From assembly GCF_021739025.1 (NCBI RefSeq), contig NZ_JAKKOT010000003.1, forward strand, positions 806,001-870,000: a stretch of DNA of 64,000 nucleotides, read 5' to 3'. The notes below the pieces were generated by a model. That model had not been told where the DNA came from. It searched no databases and worked only from the letters and a program-made list of their open reading frames with translations. Both the position numbers and the translations under genes were made by a program. This DNA comes from Gordonia liuliyuniae (GTDB taxonomy: Bacteria > Actinomycetota > Actinomycetes > Mycobacteriales > Mycobacteriaceae). Each line of letters opens with the position of its first letter. The first letter of the stretch is position 1. Positions 55,526 to 64,000 of the stretch are shown here, in pieces.

Positions 55526-56502
55526 ACGCTGTCTGGACCGAACGCGGCGAGGGGGAGGCGCGCTGGTCCCACACCCACACGTGGGACCACCCGGAGTGGA
55601 GTGTCGACGAACTCGTCGCCGCGAAATCCGGTCGGACCGTCTCGGTGGTGCTGCCGGCATTGAACGAGGAGGACACGGTCGCGCAGGTGATCGCCTCGAT
55701 CGCACCCCTGCTCGGCTCTCTCGTCGACGAACTCGTCGTCATCGACTCCGGGTGCACTGACCGGACGGCCGAACGGGCACACGCCGCCGGAGCGCGCGTG
55801 GTCACCCGGGAGGAGGCGATCCCCGGGATCGCGCCGCAGCCGGGCAAAGGCGAGGCGCTGTGGCGGTCACTGGCCGCGACGACTGGCGACCTCGTCGCGT
55901 TCGTCGACGCCGACCTCATCGACCCGGACCCGATGTTCGTCCCGAAGATGCTCGGACCGCTCCTCGCCGAGCCGAGCATCCACCTGGTCAAGGGCTACTA
56001 CCGGCGGCCGTTGACGACCGGGGCCACCCACGAGGCCTCCGGCGGCGGCCGGGTCACCGAACTCCTCGCCCGCCCGCTGCTCACCGCGCTCAAACCTGAG
56101 CTGGGCGAGGTGCTGCAGCCGCTCGGCGGCGAATACGCGGGCACCCGCGAACTCCTGACGTCGGTGCGGTTCGCACCCGGCTACGGCGTCGAGATCGGAC
56201 TGCTCGTCGACACTTACGACCGTTACGGGCTCACCGGGATCGGCCAGGTCAATCTCGGCGTCCGGCAGCACCGGAACCGTCCGCTCCGCGACCTCGCAGT
56301 CATGAGCAGGCAGATCGTCGCGACGCTCCTCGACCGCTGCGGGATCGACGACTCCGGTGTCGGCCTCACCCAGTTCCTGCCCGACGACACCGGTGGATTC
56401 GCGCCCCGTACCACCGAGCTGATGCGTGACGAGCGGCCGCCGGTCGCCGACCTCGATCCGCGAGTCCTGAACGCGGCGGCGTCAGGCGGTCGGCGGCGTT
56501 AG
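55522..56502 (+). CDS. gpgS: glucosyl-3-phosphoglycerate synthase GpgS
   Basis: A 326-residue GT81 glycosyltransferase. The N-terminal V-V-L-P-A-L-N-E-E strand binds the nucleotide sugar, and the metal-binding D-A-D is in F-V-D-A-D-L-I-D-P. It joins glucose to 3-phosphoglycerate, the first step of methylglucose lipopolysaccharide synthesis. It is coupled to folP2 by ATGA. The next genes, DivIVA-like and DUF3117, keep mycobacterial order, but the DNA glycosylase gene tagA usually found between them is absent. Confidence 0.93.
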   Translation: MNAVWTERGEGEARWSHTHTWDHPEWSVDELVAAKSGRTVSVVLPALNEEDTVAQVIASIAPLLGSLVDELVVIDSGCTDRTAERAHAAGARVVTREEAIPGIAPQPGKGEALWRSLAATTGDLVAFVDADLIDPDPMFVPKMLGPLLAEPSIHLVKGYYRRPLTTGATHEASGGGRVTELLARPLLTALKPELGEVLQPLGGEYAGTRELLTSVRFAPGYGVEIGLLVDTYDRYGLTGIGQVNLGVRQHRNRPLRDLAVMSRQIVATLLDRCGIDDSGVGLTQFLPDDTGGFAPRTTELMRDERPPVADLDPRVLNAAASGGRRR

Positions 56503-56529
56503 ACCGATACGAGGCACTAGGCTGGAGGG

Positions 56530-56871
56530 GTGGCGATCATCGGACTGTACGTGATCGGCGTGGCCGTACTGGTCGCCCTGATCTTCGCACTGGTGTGGTT
56601 CGTGTTCGGACGCGGCGAGGATCTGCCGCCGATCGAATCCGGAACCACCCTCACTCGACTGCCTCGCGCGGGGATCGGCGGCGACGACGTCCGCGGTCTC
56701 GTCTTCGCGCAGAGCTTCCGCGGCTACCGTGCCGTCGAGGTCGATTGGGCGCTGGAGAAGTTGGCGCGCGAGATCGACGAACTCCGCGATGTGGTCCACG
56801 ATCTGTCGGGTCGCGACGTCGCCGACACCGGTGCCATGCCGACCGTTCGGGTGCACGAGACTGACGATTGA
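56530..56871 (+). CDS. DivIVA-domain small membrane protein
   Basis: A 113-residue protein from GTG 56530 with GGAGGG upstream. One N-terminal membrane helix (residues 2-26) is followed by a cytoplasmic DivIVA-like motif, F-A-Q-S-F-R-G-Y-R-A-V-E-V-D-W-A-L-E-K-L, then a short coil. It corresponds to Rv1209. The single short DivIVA motif suggests membrane-curvature or partner binding rather than full filament formation. Confidence 0.85.
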   Translation: MAIIGLYVIGVAVLVALIFALVWFVFGRGEDLPPIESGTTLTRLPRAGIGGDDVRGLVFAQSFRGYRAVEVDWALEKLAREIDELRDVVHDLSGRDVADTGAMPTVRVHETDD

Positions 56872-56958
56872 GTAAGTTCGGCCGGTGCTGACGACGCGCC
56901 GCGGATACGCTGCACGTATCATGGACCCAGTCATTGAAGCGTTGGAGGGAGCACGGGC

Positions 56959-57126
56959 ATGGCGGCGATGAAGCCACGAATGGGCGACGGACCGATGGAA
57001 GCGGTCAAGGAAGGTCGCGGGATCGTCGTTCGCATCCCGATCGACGGCGGCGGACGACTCGTCGTCGAACTGAACGACGAAGAGGCCGGTGCGCTCGGCG
57101 AGGCTCTCCGCGAGGTCACCGCCTGA
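56959..57126 (+). CDS. DUF3117 small protein (Rv1211-like)
   Basis: A 55-residue protein from ATG 56959, preceded by GGAGGG. It has M-A-A-M-K-P-R-M-G-D-G-P at the start, G-R-G-I-V-V-R-I-P in the middle and G-G-R-L-V-V-E-L-N next, which is the DUF3117 pattern conserved across actinobacteria. The role is unknown. It ends two bases before the RlmA-type gene, so the two are likely cotranslated. Confidence 0.93.
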   Translation: MAAMKPRMGDGPMEAVKEGRGIVVRIPIDGGGRLVVELNDEEAGALGEALREVTA

Positions 57127-57128
57127 CG

Positions 57129-57986
57129 GTGCGGCCGGAGCTGTTCGCAGCCGCACACCTGGCCTGCCCCGTCTGTCAGAGGGCCCTCGAAGAATCGGGG
57201 CGCGTCCTCGGTTGCCCGGCAGGCCATCGCTTCGACCTCGCACGACAGGGCTACGTGTCCCTGCTCGGCGGGAAGGGGACCGCACACCGGTCCGACACAG
57301 CCGACATGGTCGCGGCCCGCGCCCGGGTGTTCGCCAGCGGGTTGTACACGCCGATCCAGAACGCTGTCGCGGCAGCGGCCACACGGCCGGGTCGCGACGA
57401 GTCGACCGAGGTCATCGTCGACGCGGCCGGAGGCACCGGCGCCTATCTGGCCGCCGTGCTCGACGCTCGACGTGACGGCGCGGTCGGCGTCAGCGTCGAC
57501 CTGTCGAAATCGTGCGCGCGCACCGCTGCGCGCGCACATCCGCGCGCCGTGTCCGTCGTCGCCGATCTCTGGGCGTCGATCCCGATCCTGACCGGCGCCG
57601 CGTCGACGGTCCTGTCGGTGTTCGCGCCGCGCAACGTCGCCGAGACGACCCGCATCCTCATGCCGGGCGGCCACTGGGTGATCATCACTCCGAACCCCGG
57701 GCATCTCGCGGAGATCGTCGAACCCATGGGGATGCTGCGTGTCGGCGACGGTAAGGCCGATCGCCTCGAAGCCGACCTGCGTTCGGACTTCGATGTCACC
57801 GCCACCGAGCGCGTGGTCGCATCGCTCGACCTCCTGCCGGATCAGCTCGCCGATATCGCAGGCATGGGCCCCGCGGGATTTCACCGGACGGCCGACGAAC
57901 TGCTGGCGGCAGCGGCCGACCTCGCTTCGGGCGGCGCCGCGACCGCGGCTCTCGACGTGACGGTCACCCTCGCGCGTCGACGGTGA
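57129..57986 (+). CDS. RlmA-type 23S rRNA guanine-N1 methyltransferase
   Basis: A 285-residue methyltransferase from GTG 57129. An N-terminal zinc finger (C-P-V-C-Q, then C-P-A-G-H-R-F-D-L-A-R-Q-G-Y-V) is diagnostic of RlmA enzymes, followed by a Rossmann SAM domain with V-D-A-A-G-G-T-G-A-Y. E. coli RlmA methylates G745 and the actinobacterial TlrB type methylates G748, giving tylosin resistance; which position is used here cannot be decided. It lies where glgA would lie in mycobacteria, upstream of glgC. Confidence 0.88.
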   Translation: MRPELFAAAHLACPVCQRALEESGRVLGCPAGHRFDLARQGYVSLLGGKGTAHRSDTADMVAARARVFASGLYTPIQNAVAAAATRPGRDESTEVIVDAAGGTGAYLAAVLDARRDGAVGVSVDLSKSCARTAARAHPRAVSVVADLWASIPILTGAASTVLSVFAPRNVAETTRILMPGGHWVIITPNPGHLAEIVEPMGMLRVGDGKADRLEADLRSDFDVTATERVVASLDLLPDQLADIAGMGPAGFHRTADELLAAAADLASGGAATAALDVTVTLARRR

Positions 57987-58057
57987 ACACCGCACTGTCG
58001 GTAGCAGTTCGGGACGGTCGGGTGGTCGCTTCGCTCCAGTGCCGATATGTTTGAACG

Positions 58058-59275
58058 GTGAGATCACAACCGCACGTGCTCGGAATCGTCCTCGCCGGCG
58101 GAGAGGGTAAACGCCTGTATCCGTTGACGATGGACCGCGCTAAGCCTGCGGTGCCGTTCGGCGGCTCGTACCGGCTCATCGACTTCGTGCTGTCGAACCT
58201 GGTCAACGGCGGGTACGAACGTCTGTGCGTGTTGACCCAGTACAAGTCGCATTCGCTCGACCGGCACATCTCCCAGAACTGGTGGGTCTCGGGTTTCCAC
58301 GGGGAGTACATCACGCCCGTTCCGGCGCAGCAGCGACTCGGTCCGCGCTGGTACACCGGCAGCGCCGACGCGATATTCCAGTCGATGAATCTGATCGACG
58401 ACGAGAAACCCGACTACATCGTCGTCTTCGGCGCCGACCACGTGTACCGGATGGATCCGTCTCAGATGGTGCAGGCGCACATCGAGTCGGGCGCCGCCGT
58501 CACCGTGGCAGGCATCCGCGTACCGCGCAAGGAGGCGATCGCGTTCGGCTGCATCGACTCCGCCGACGACAACAAGATCACGGCGTTCGTCGAGAAGCCG
58601 AGCGATCCGCCCGGCACCCCGAACGACCCGGATGTCACGTACGCGTCGATGGGCAACTACGTGTTCACGACCGACAAGCTCGTCGAGGCGCTCAAACGCG
58701 ATGCCGCCGACCCCGACTCGGACCACGACATGGGCGGCGACATCATTCCGGCGTTCGTGCGGGCCGCACAAGCGTACGTCTACGACTTCGACGAGAACAC
58801 GATCCCCGGTGAGACGCCCCGCGACAAGGGATACTGGCGGGACGTCGGGACCATCGACTCGTTCTACGAAGCGCACATGGATCTCATCTCGGAGAATCCC
58901 GTGTTCAACCTGTACAACCAGCGCTGGCCGATCCGCGGCGCGACGAGCCACCTGCCGCCTGCCAAGTTCCTGCGGGGCGGTGCCGCGAACGACTCGATGG
59001 TGGGTGCAGGCTGCATCGTCTCCGGTGGCACCGTCCACAACTCGGTCCTGTCGAACGACGTCGTCGTCGGCGAAGGTTCCGTCGTGCAGGGCAGCGTCCT
59101 CATGCCCGGGGTTCGGATCGGAAAGAACGCGGTCGTGCGCAACGCGATCCTCGACAAGAATGTGACCGTCGCCGATGACGGGCAGCTCGGCGTCGACCTC
59201 GCCCACGACGGCGAGCGCTTCCAGGTCAGTGCGGGCGGCGTGGTCTGCGTCGGTAAGAGCGCGCTGGTGGATTAA
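58058..59275 (+). CDS. glgC: glucose-1-phosphate adenylyltransferase GlgC
   Basis: A 405-residue enzyme from GTG 58058. The nucleotide-binding [13 protein letters not shown] and regulatory A-K-P-A-V-P-F-G-G motifs are intact, as are the catalytic D in G-A-D-H-V-Y-R-M-D and the C-terminal left-handed beta-helix. It makes ADP-glucose for glycogen or maltose-phosphate. The mycobacterial partner glgA, usually divergent next to it, is absent. The stop lies in 15-bp tandem repeats and the gene converges on the NUDIX-fbiB-fbiA operon. Confidence 0.95.
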   Translation: MRSQPHVLGIVLAGGEGKRLYPLTMDRAKPAVPFGGSYRLIDFVLSNLVNGGYERLCVLTQYKSHSLDRHISQNWWVSGFHGEYITPVPAQQRLGPRWYTGSADAIFQSMNLIDDEKPDYIVVFGADHVYRMDPSQMVQAHIESGAAVTVAGIRVPRKEAIAFGCIDSADDNKITAFVEKPSDPPGTPNDPDVTYASMGNYVFTTDKLVEALKRDAADPDSDHDMGGDIIPAFVRAAQAYVYDFDENTIPGETPRDKGYWRDVGTIDSFYEAHMDLISENPVFNLYNQRWPIRGATSHLPPAKFLRGGAANDSMVGAGCIVSGGTVHNSVLSNDVVVGEGSVVQGSVLMPGVRIGKNAVVRNAILDKNVTVADDGQLGVDLAHDGERFQVSAGGVVCVGKSALVD

Positions 59276-59296
59276 GCGCTAGTGGATTAAGCGCTA
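59261..59296. repeat. 15-bp tandem repeats over the glgC stop codon
   Basis: Units at 59261-59275 (GCGCTGGTGGATTAA) and 59276-59290 (GCGCTAGTGGATTAA) are followed by a partial third copy. The glgC stop TAA ends the first unit and is duplicated in the second. Confidence 0.92.
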
Positions 59297-59297
59297 G

Positions 59298-59882
59298 TCA
59301 CCGCGCTGGCGAATCCGGCAATCCGGCAAGCGCGGCGGAGCCCCGCTCGACGAGTACCGGGATCGTGTCGGCGTCGATGTCGGCGGGCAGGTCGTCCACC
59401 GGCCACCAGGCGAGGTCGACGGACTCGTCGCTGCGGACGATGTCGGGGAGCGACCCGTCCGCGGTGGGGTCGGCGACCGCCGCGTATTGGATGTCCAGGT
59501 GCCGCGTCGGGACGCCGAGCGAGCACGTGATCGGATGCGTGTGCAGATGCACCGGGCCGTCGGACACTCGCAGCGAAGCGAGGCCCGACTCCTCGAGACC
59601 CTCGCGCAGCGCTGTCGCGGCGACGCTGGCGTCGCCCGGCTCGCAGTGTCCACCGAGCTGGATCCATTTCCCCACGCGCGGATGCAGCGTGAGCAGGACG
59701 TGGCGCAGGGTCGCGTCGAAGACGATGACCGAGCCCGTGACGTGTCCGGGGACGCATGCTCGCATGCACGGGTCGTCCACCGCGTCGATGAACGCCAACA
59801 TGGTGTGCCGCAGCGCGTCCTGTCCGGAATCGGGTGCGTGCCAGCCGTCGAGGACGGCGCGGGTCGCGTCGGTGATGTTCAC
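59298..59882 (-). CDS. NUDIX hydrolase
   Basis: A 194-residue NUDIX protein from GTG 59882, overlapping the fbiB stop as GTGA. The Nudix box is G-G-H-C-E-P-G-D-x8-R-E-G-L-E-E-S-G. The flanking [13 protein letters not shown] and the P-D-I-V-x-x-D-E element recall isopentenyl-diphosphate or nucleotide-sugar type Nudix enzymes; the substrate is unknown. Being the last gene of the fbiA-fbiB operon suggests a house-cleaning role linked to F420 or GTP chemistry. Confidence 0.85.
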   Translation of the reverse strand: MNITDATRAVLDGWHAPDSGQDALRHTMLAFIDAVDDPCMRACVPGHVTGSVIVFDATLRHVLLTLHPRVGKWIQLGGHCEPGDASVAATALREGLEESGLASLRVSDGPVHLHTHPITCSLGVPTRHLDIQYAAVADPTADGSLPDIVRSDESVDLAWWPVDDLPADIDADTIPVLVERGSAALAGLPDSPAR

Positions 59883-61246
59883 AGTTCGATGACCAGCCCG
59901 TCGGTCGCGGCGGGCGCACGCAGGCCGGGCTCCGCGGCGGGATAGCCGATCGCGACCGCACCCAACGGCTGCCACTGCTCGGGCAAGTCGAGCACGTCGC
60001 GAACAGTGGACGCCGCGAAGATCGTCGAACCGACCCAGCAGCTGCCGACACCGCGGACCGACAGCCCGACCAGCAGCCCGGAGACGGCGGCGCCTCCGGC
60101 GACGGTGAACATCGTGGTCTCGCACGCGTTGCGGCGGGCGTCGGAATAGGTGTGCATGCCGTCGCCGGTCATCACCGGAATCACCAGTTCCGGTGCGTCG
60201 TACAAAATCTGGCCGCGTGCGACGCGCTTGGCTATCGACTCGTCGCTCTTCTCGTCGCGGTCGAGGTCGGTGCGCCACGCATCGCCCATCGCATCGAGCA
60301 GCGCCCGTCGGCGTTGCGCGTCACGCAACCAGAGGAAGCGGATCGGGTGTGTGTGATGCGGGGCGGGCGCGGTGAGCGCGTCGGCGAACGCCGCGTTCAT
60401 GACGTCCTCGGGCACCGTCTCGTCGGCGAACGCTCGCACTGAACGGCGTGTCAGGACCGCCTCCCGGCGGCCCTGGCCGATCGCCTCTTCGACGCCGAGC
60501 CGGAACATGTCGTCGTCGAGGTCGCGGACCAGATCGCGGGCCGACGACCCGTCGTCGACGGGACGCCATCCGCGCACCACTGCGACCGGGACCCCGTCGA
60601 GCTTGCCCTTGACCAGATCTGCCGCAGCCGCGATCTCGTCGGCGACCGCGATGTCGGTGACGATCAATGTGTTGCCGTACGCGTCGTCGACGCCGTCGTA
60701 CGCATGGCTGACGGCGACGCCTGCGGCCCCGATCGCCACATCGGTCTGCCCGGTGCGCCAGGCGCGCCCCATCGTGTCGGTGACGATCACGGCCACGTCG
60801 AGCCCGCGCGCGGCGAGCGCGGCGCGCAGCCGGATGGCGCTCGCGTCCGGGTCGACGGGCAGCAGCGCGATCTGATCGGTGCGGACGTTGGAGCCGTCGA
60901 CGCCCGCCGCGGCCTGCACCAGCCCGTTGCGATTCGCGGTGATCAACGTCCGGTTGCGTTTGGCGACGACGCGGACGGTCTCGTCGTCGATCAGTCGGCG
61001 GCGGAACGCGTCCCGCTCGTCCGGATCAGTCGGGGCGTCGACCATCCGCCCTTCGGTCTTCGAGAAGATCTTGCTCGTCACGACCAGCACGTCACCGTCG
61101 ACGAGCCACGGCGCGGCCGTCGTGATCGCGGCGGCGACATCGCCGTCGGGTTCGAACTCGCCGAGCCCGGTCACGGGCAGGATGCGGAGTCCGTCGAGTG
61201 CCCGGTGGTCATGAGTGCTGGGGTCGTGAGTGCTGGGCTCGCTCAC
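59879..61246 (-). CDS. fbiB: F420 biosynthesis protein FbiB
   Basis: A 455-residue two-domain enzyme from GTG 61246. Residues 1 to about 255 are the CofE-type F420-0:gamma-glutamyl ligase ([20 protein letters not shown]). Residues 255-455 form a nitroreductase-fold FMN domain (R-R-S-V-R-A-F near its start), which in mycobacteria reduces dehydro-F420-0 and helps add further glutamates. The start overlaps the fbiA stop as GTGA. A 15-bp duplication inside its 5' end encodes a repeated T-H-D-P-S. Confidence 0.93.
   Translation of the reverse strand: MSEPSTHDPSTHDHRALDGLRILPVTGLGEFEPDGDVAAAITTAAPWLVDGDVLVVTSKIFSKTEGRMVDAPTDPDERDAFRRRLIDDETVRVVAKRNRTLITANRNGLVQAAAGVDGSNVRTDQIALLPVDPDASAIRLRAALAARGLDVAVIVTDTMGRAWRTGQTDVAIGAAGVAVSHAYDGVDDAYGNTLIVTDIAVADEIAAAADLVKGKLDGVPVAVVRGWRPVDDGSSARDLVRDLDDDMFRLGVEEAIGQGRREAVLTRRSVRAFADETVPEDVMNAAFADALTAPAPHHTHPIRFLWLRDAQRRRALLDAMGDAWRTDLDRDEKSDESIAKRVARGQILYDAPELVIPVMTGDGMHTYSDARRNACETTMFTVAGGAAVSGLLVGLSVRGVGSCWVGSTIFAASTVRDVLDLPEQWQPLGAVAIGYPAAEPGLRAPAATDGLVIEL
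61212..61241. repeat. 15-bp tandem duplication in the fbiB 5' end
   Basis: TGAGTGCTGGGGTCG at 61212-61226 and TGAGTGCTGGGCTCG at 61227-61241 are adjacent and differ at one base. On the minus strand they encode the duplicated S-T-H-D-P segment just after the fbiB start. Confidence 0.9.
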
Positions 61247-62238
61247 GGCGCGTGCACCCCCACCAGCGCGAGGGCCGCGCGGATCATGTCGGCGGTCGTC
61301 GCCGGATCGGTCATCAGGAGCGGAGCCGACCCGATCTCGATGCCGTCGACCTCGGCGTGGTCGCCGTCGGCGATCAGCCAGCCGTCGAGGAGCCCGTTCC
61401 CCGACCGCGCACCGAAATGGGCGGCGATCGCTTCGGCGGACGTCTCGACGCCGATCACCGACAGACATTCGTCCGCCATACCGCGCAACGGCTTGTTGTC
61501 GATCACGGGGCTGACGCCGACGACCGGTGCGGAGGTGGCGCGCAGCGCCGCGCGGATGCCGGGGACACTGGTGATCGCGCCGATGGACACCACCGGGTTC
61601 GACGGCGCGAGGAGGACGACGTCGGCGTCGGCGATGGCGTCGAGCACTCCGGGAGCGGGCGTGGCGGCGTCGCTGCCGACCTGGGCGAATCCGTGTGTCG
61701 GGATCTTCGCGCGATGCCGGACCCACCACTCCTGGAAGTGGATGGCGACCTTCTCGCCGGGCTCGCCGCCCGGATTGTCGACGACCACGTGCGTCTCGTG
61801 TCGGTCGTCGGTCACCGGCAGCAGTCGGACGCCGGGCTGCCAGCGCTTGCACAGCGCGGCGGTGATGTCGGCGAGGGTGAACCCCGCGTCGAGCATCTGG
61901 GTGCGGATCAGGTGGGTCGCGAGATCACGGTCGCCGAGCCCGAACCAGTCCGGATCGGCGCCGTACGCCGCGAGCTCCTCCTTGGCGTTCCACGTCTCGT
62001 TCCGGTGGCCCCACCCGCGTTCCGGGTCGATGCCGCCGCCGAGCGTGTACATGCAGGTGTCGAGGTCGGGACAGATGCGGACGCCGTGCATCCACGCGTC
62101 GTCGCCGACGTTGACGATCGCGGTCACCGAGTCCGCCGACGGGGAGGTGGCAGGGAACTCGGTGACACCGAACAGCTCGCGTGCGCCCTGCAGGAAACGG
62201 GCGCCGCCGACGCCTCCGACGAGTACGGTCACATTCAC
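61243..62238 (-). CDS. fbiA: 2-phospho-L-lactate/enolpyruvyl transferase FbiA
   Basis: A 331-residue enzyme from GTG 62238, giving the usual [17 protein letters not shown]-terminus. The W-G-H-R-N-E-T-W and V-S-P-V-I-D-N-K elements match the CofD/FbiA family. It transfers the phospholactyl or enolpyruvyl unit to FO, giving (dehydro-)F420-0. It heads the fbiA-fbiB-NUDIX operon and is divergent from whiB2 across 186 bp, as in mycobacteria. Confidence 0.95.
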   Translation of the reverse strand: MNVTVLVGGVGGARFLQGARELFGVTEFPATSPSADSVTAIVNVGDDAWMHGVRICPDLDTCMYTLGGGIDPERGWGHRNETWNAKEELAAYGADPDWFGLGDRDLATHLIRTQMLDAGFTLADITAALCKRWQPGVRLLPVTDDRHETHVVVDNPGGEPGEKVAIHFQEWWVRHRAKIPTHGFAQVGSDAATPAPGVLDAIADADVVLLAPSNPVVSIGAITSVPGIRAALRATSAPVVGVSPVIDNKPLRGMADECLSVIGVETSAEAIAAHFGARSGNGLLDGWLIADGDHAEVDGIEIGSAPLLMTDPATTADMIRAALALVGVHAP

Positions 62239-62424
62239 AGGGATCCACTCTAACCAGCGCCCGCCGACACGCCGACGGGCGTCGGCAAACTCGCGCACGA
62301 ACGGTTTTGCCGGTCCCCGATGTTATGAATGAATCTTGGCGTTCGGCTTGACCCGCACCATTGTCACCGTGTGTAATCACATCAGTGTCATTAAGGGTGG
62401 AGCGAAGCAGGGAGGGCGCCGACT

Positions 62425-62754
62425 ATGACTATTGATCACGGCGAAGGTGCTGAGCCGACCAGTCGAATTACGGGGTCGGGTTTTGGGCACCTCACGGCTG
62501 TTCCGAGCGATTTCGAAGCACTGTTCGACGCGGTGGAAGACGAATGGCAGGATCGGGCGCTCTGCGCGCAGACCGATCCCGAAGCGTTCTTCCCCGAAAA
62601 GGGTGGATCGACGCGTGAAGCGAAACGGATCTGCCAGGGGTGCGAGGTCAAGGCAGACTGCCTTGAGTACGCATTGCACAACGACGAGCGATTCGGCATC
62701 TGGGGTGGGATGTCCGAGCGCGAACGTCGCCGCCTCAAGCGCGGCATCATCTGA
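62425..62754 (+). CDS. whiB2: WhiB-family iron-sulfur regulator WhiB2
   Basis: A 109-residue regulator from ATG 62425 with GGGAGGG upstream. The cluster ligands are C47, C70, C73 and C79, followed by G-I-W-G-G at 91-95 and a basic C-terminal tail (R-E-R-R-R-L-K-R). WhiB2/WhmD binds a [4Fe-4S] cluster and controls septation and division in mycobacteria. The divergent placement next to fbiA supports the WhiB2 assignment over other paralogues. It converges on the zincin-like gene. Confidence 0.95.
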   Translation: MTIDHGEGAEPTSRITGSGFGHLTAVPSDFEALFDAVEDEWQDRALCAQTDPEAFFPEKGGSTREAKRICQGCEVKADCLEYALHNDERFGIWGGMSERERRRLKRGII

Positions 62755-62759
62755 GGGGT

Positions 62760-63278
62760 CTATTCTTCCGGACCGTCTTCGACGGTGTCCTCGTCGACGC
62801 CGAGGTATGTGGCGACCTGCTGAATGAGGACCTCCCGTAGCAACTCGTGGAGGTCGTCGTCGAGCGCCCGCAACTCGAGTGGGCGTCGGAACAGGACGAT
62901 CTGCGCGCGCGTCGGTCGTCCTTGCGCGTCGACGGCCGCCGGGATCAGTCGTGCCAACGGGACGGGTCCGTCCGCAGTGACCTCTTCGGGCCAGGCGACC
63001 GTCTCCCATTCGGAGGGGTCCGCACCGCGCGGCAGGGTCCCGGGGATGTCGTCGACCGCAACGTCCAAACCGGTCAGCCGGTCATGCCAGCGCGCGTCGA
63101 GTTCGGCGAACGCGTCGACCGCAGCGCGGTCGAACGCATCCGATCTGGTGCGTCGCGCGGGAATGCCCGGAGCGAGGATCGGCCCGCGCAGGCCGCGTCC
63201 GCGCTTGTCCCGGGCACGACGCGTCGCCGGAGTCAGCAGAAGGTGGCCTGAGTGCAGGGGAGCGAGACGAAACGCCAT
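62760..63278 (-). CDS. degenerate zincin (metallopeptidase family, Rv3259-like)
   Basis: A 172-residue protein from ATG 63278. The C-terminal region aligns in pattern with the small zincin family next to WhiB2, but where a metalloprotease has HExxH the sequence reads L-R-E-V-L-I-Q-Q-V-A-T-Y-L-G, with both histidines absent. The L-F-R-R-P-L-E element typical of the family is present. Zinc binding and proteolysis are therefore unlikely. It converges on whiB2 with five bases between stops and is divergent from the DUF3499 gene. Confidence 0.8.
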   Translation of the reverse strand: MAFRLAPLHSGHLLLTPATRRARDKRGRGLRGPILAPGIPARRTRSDAFDRAAVDAFAELDARWHDRLTGLDVAVDDIPGTLPRGADPSEWETVAWPEEVTADGPVPLARLIPAAVDAQGRPTRAQIVLFRRPLELRALDDDLHELLREVLIQQVATYLGVDEDTVEDGPEE

Positions 63279-63341
63279 GAACGCCAGTCTAGGACGTGTG
63301 TCGAACGCGGCCGGACCGACACGACACGTTAAGGTGTGGGT

Positions 63342-63779
63342 GTGAGTTCTCCCCGTCAGTGCTGCCGCCCAGGCTGCTCCAAGCTGGCCGTGGCCACGCT
63401 GACCTTCGTCTATGCGGAGTCGACAGCGGTCATCGGCCCCCTCGCTGGTGCCGAGGAGCCGCACTCGTGGGATCTGTGCGCCGAACACGCCGACCGCATC
63501 ACCGTTCCGCGCGGTTGGGAGATGCTGCGCAGCGGAAGCGGATTCACGCAGACCACCGAGGACCAGGACTTGACGGCGCTCGCCGAAGCGGTCCGGGAAG
63601 TCGGGTCGGCCGCGCCGGTCACCCGGCCGTCGTTCCGGACGCACTCCGACTTCGACGAGTCGCAGCGCGGACGACATCGCGCAACTGAACGGTCCGGCGC
63701 TTCCGCATCGGCCGCCCCGGTGACTCCGCGACCCGGTCGGCGCGGGCACCTGCGGGTCCTGCCCGACCCGGTCGACTGA
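63342..63779 (+). CDS. DUF3499 protein
   Basis: A 145-residue protein from GTG 63342. An N-terminal metal-binding pattern, C-C-R-P-G-C plus W-D-L-C-A-E-H, and V-P-R-G-W-E-M match DUF3499 (Rv3258c in M. tuberculosis). The C-terminal 50 residues are low-complexity and Arg-rich. The function is unknown. In mycobacteria the phosphomannomutase manB normally follows; here the next gene is already the TobH-like one. Confidence 0.9.
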   Translation: MSSPRQCCRPGCSKLAVATLTFVYAESTAVIGPLAGAEEPHSWDLCAEHADRITVPRGWEMLRSGSGFTQTTEDQDLTALAEAVREVGSAAPVTRPSFRTHSDFDESQRGRHRATERSGASASAAPVTPRPGRRGHLRVLPDPVD

Positions 63780-63829
63780 GTCCATTCGGACGCCTCGCTA
63801 CGCCGAGGCCATGCCCTAGGCTGGAACAC

Positions 63830-64000
63830 ATGTCTGCCCACTTCCGCGACCTCGACGACGTCGACGGTCTCATCGCCGCTGACCGCGATGGTCTGTTGCG
63901 GTCAGCTGCCACGTCCGGCGCGCACGTCCGCGCCGTCGCACACGCGGTCTCGGAAGGCGTCCTCGACCCGCTCACCGACCTGCGGCCGCGCGCGATCGTC
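63830..64000 (+). CDS. TobH-like / SIS-domain protein, 5' part only
   Basis: An open frame of 57 codons from ATG 63830 to the window edge. The start M-S-A-H-F-R-D-L-D-D-V and the D-R-D-G-L-L-R-S-A-A segment resemble the N-terminus of Rv3256c (TobH-like), which lies in the manA-manB region in mycobacteria. The assignment rests on this short N-terminus and on position, so it is moderate. The rest of the gene lies outside the window. Confidence 0.55.
   Translation, partial: MSAHFRDLDDVDGLIAADRDGLLRSAATSGAHVRAVAHAVSEGVLDPLTDLRPRAIV

Noticed and set aside
1..64000. tRNA or rRNA genes, prophage or integrase modules
   Set aside because: Intergenic regions are short and none shows tRNA arms or rRNA sequence; no phage structural or integrase protein was recognised.

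Overview
The window is high-GC DNA from a member of the Mycobacteriales, most likely Gordonia or a close relative. The evidence is the mycobacterial-type gene order (typA-lpqW-mshB-fbiC-fdxC-dapC, dapD/dapE, fadD6-folP2-gpgS-DivIVA-like-DUF3117, glgC, fbiB/fbiA-whiB2-DUF3499), coenzyme F420 and mycothiol genes, a mycofactocin-type SDR, a DUF222/HNH (13E12-like) gene, frequent GTG starts and many ATGA/GTGA gene overlaps. No rRNA, tRNA, CRISPR array, intact insertion sequence or prophage was seen.

Region 1 (1-11.9 kb) is accessory metabolism and signalling: an RCC1-repeat protein (cut by the window edge) with DUF2461, an alpha/beta hydrolase divergent from a condensation-fold protein, an amino-acid permease, an AraC regulator with a Baeyer-Villiger-type monooxygenase, an ABC-2 exporter divergent from a NarL-type two-component system, and a bacterioferritin-comigratory-type peroxiredoxin.

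Region 2 (11.9-26.2 kb) holds a chimeric remnant of a collapsed peptide ABC operon, an alkylsulfatase-type dioxygenase, a second two-component system, a guanidine-III riboswitch in front of a Gdx/SugE guanidinium exporter, a valine/isobutyrate catabolic pair (acyl-CoA dehydrogenase and MmsB) behind twin palindromic operators, a one-chain thiolase-like/enoyl-CoA hydratase fusion, a WS/DGAT-like acyltransferase, and a DUF222/HNH gene with a LexA-type box.

Region 3 (26.2-37.3 kb) has an SDR, a striking protein made of about 20 consecutive ten-residue repeats, a HhH-GPD repair protein, several secreted proteins (one lipase-like but lacking the nucleophile serine), a thiamine-type ABC importer with a MutT hydrolase, and a 58-residue Cys/Lys-rich protein next to an IdeR-like box.

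Region 4 (37.4-64 kb) is conserved core: TypA, LpqW, MshB, FbiC, FdxC, the DapC/DapD/DapE steps of the succinylase route to meso-diaminopimelate and lysine, an F420-dependent nitroreductase-like protein with its TetR regulator, two LOG-family proteins, FadD6, FolP2, GpgS, DivIVA-like, DUF3117, RlmA-type methyltransferase, GlgC, then NUDIX-FbiB-FbiA, WhiB2, a degenerate zincin, DUF3499 and the start of a TobH-like protein. FbiC, FbiA and FbiB cover most of F420 assembly.

A recurring feature is short tandem duplication, mostly 15-18 bp, at gene ends or inside coding sequence, plus three 36-bp GAGCGAAGCGAGC-type units inside the fbiC linker.
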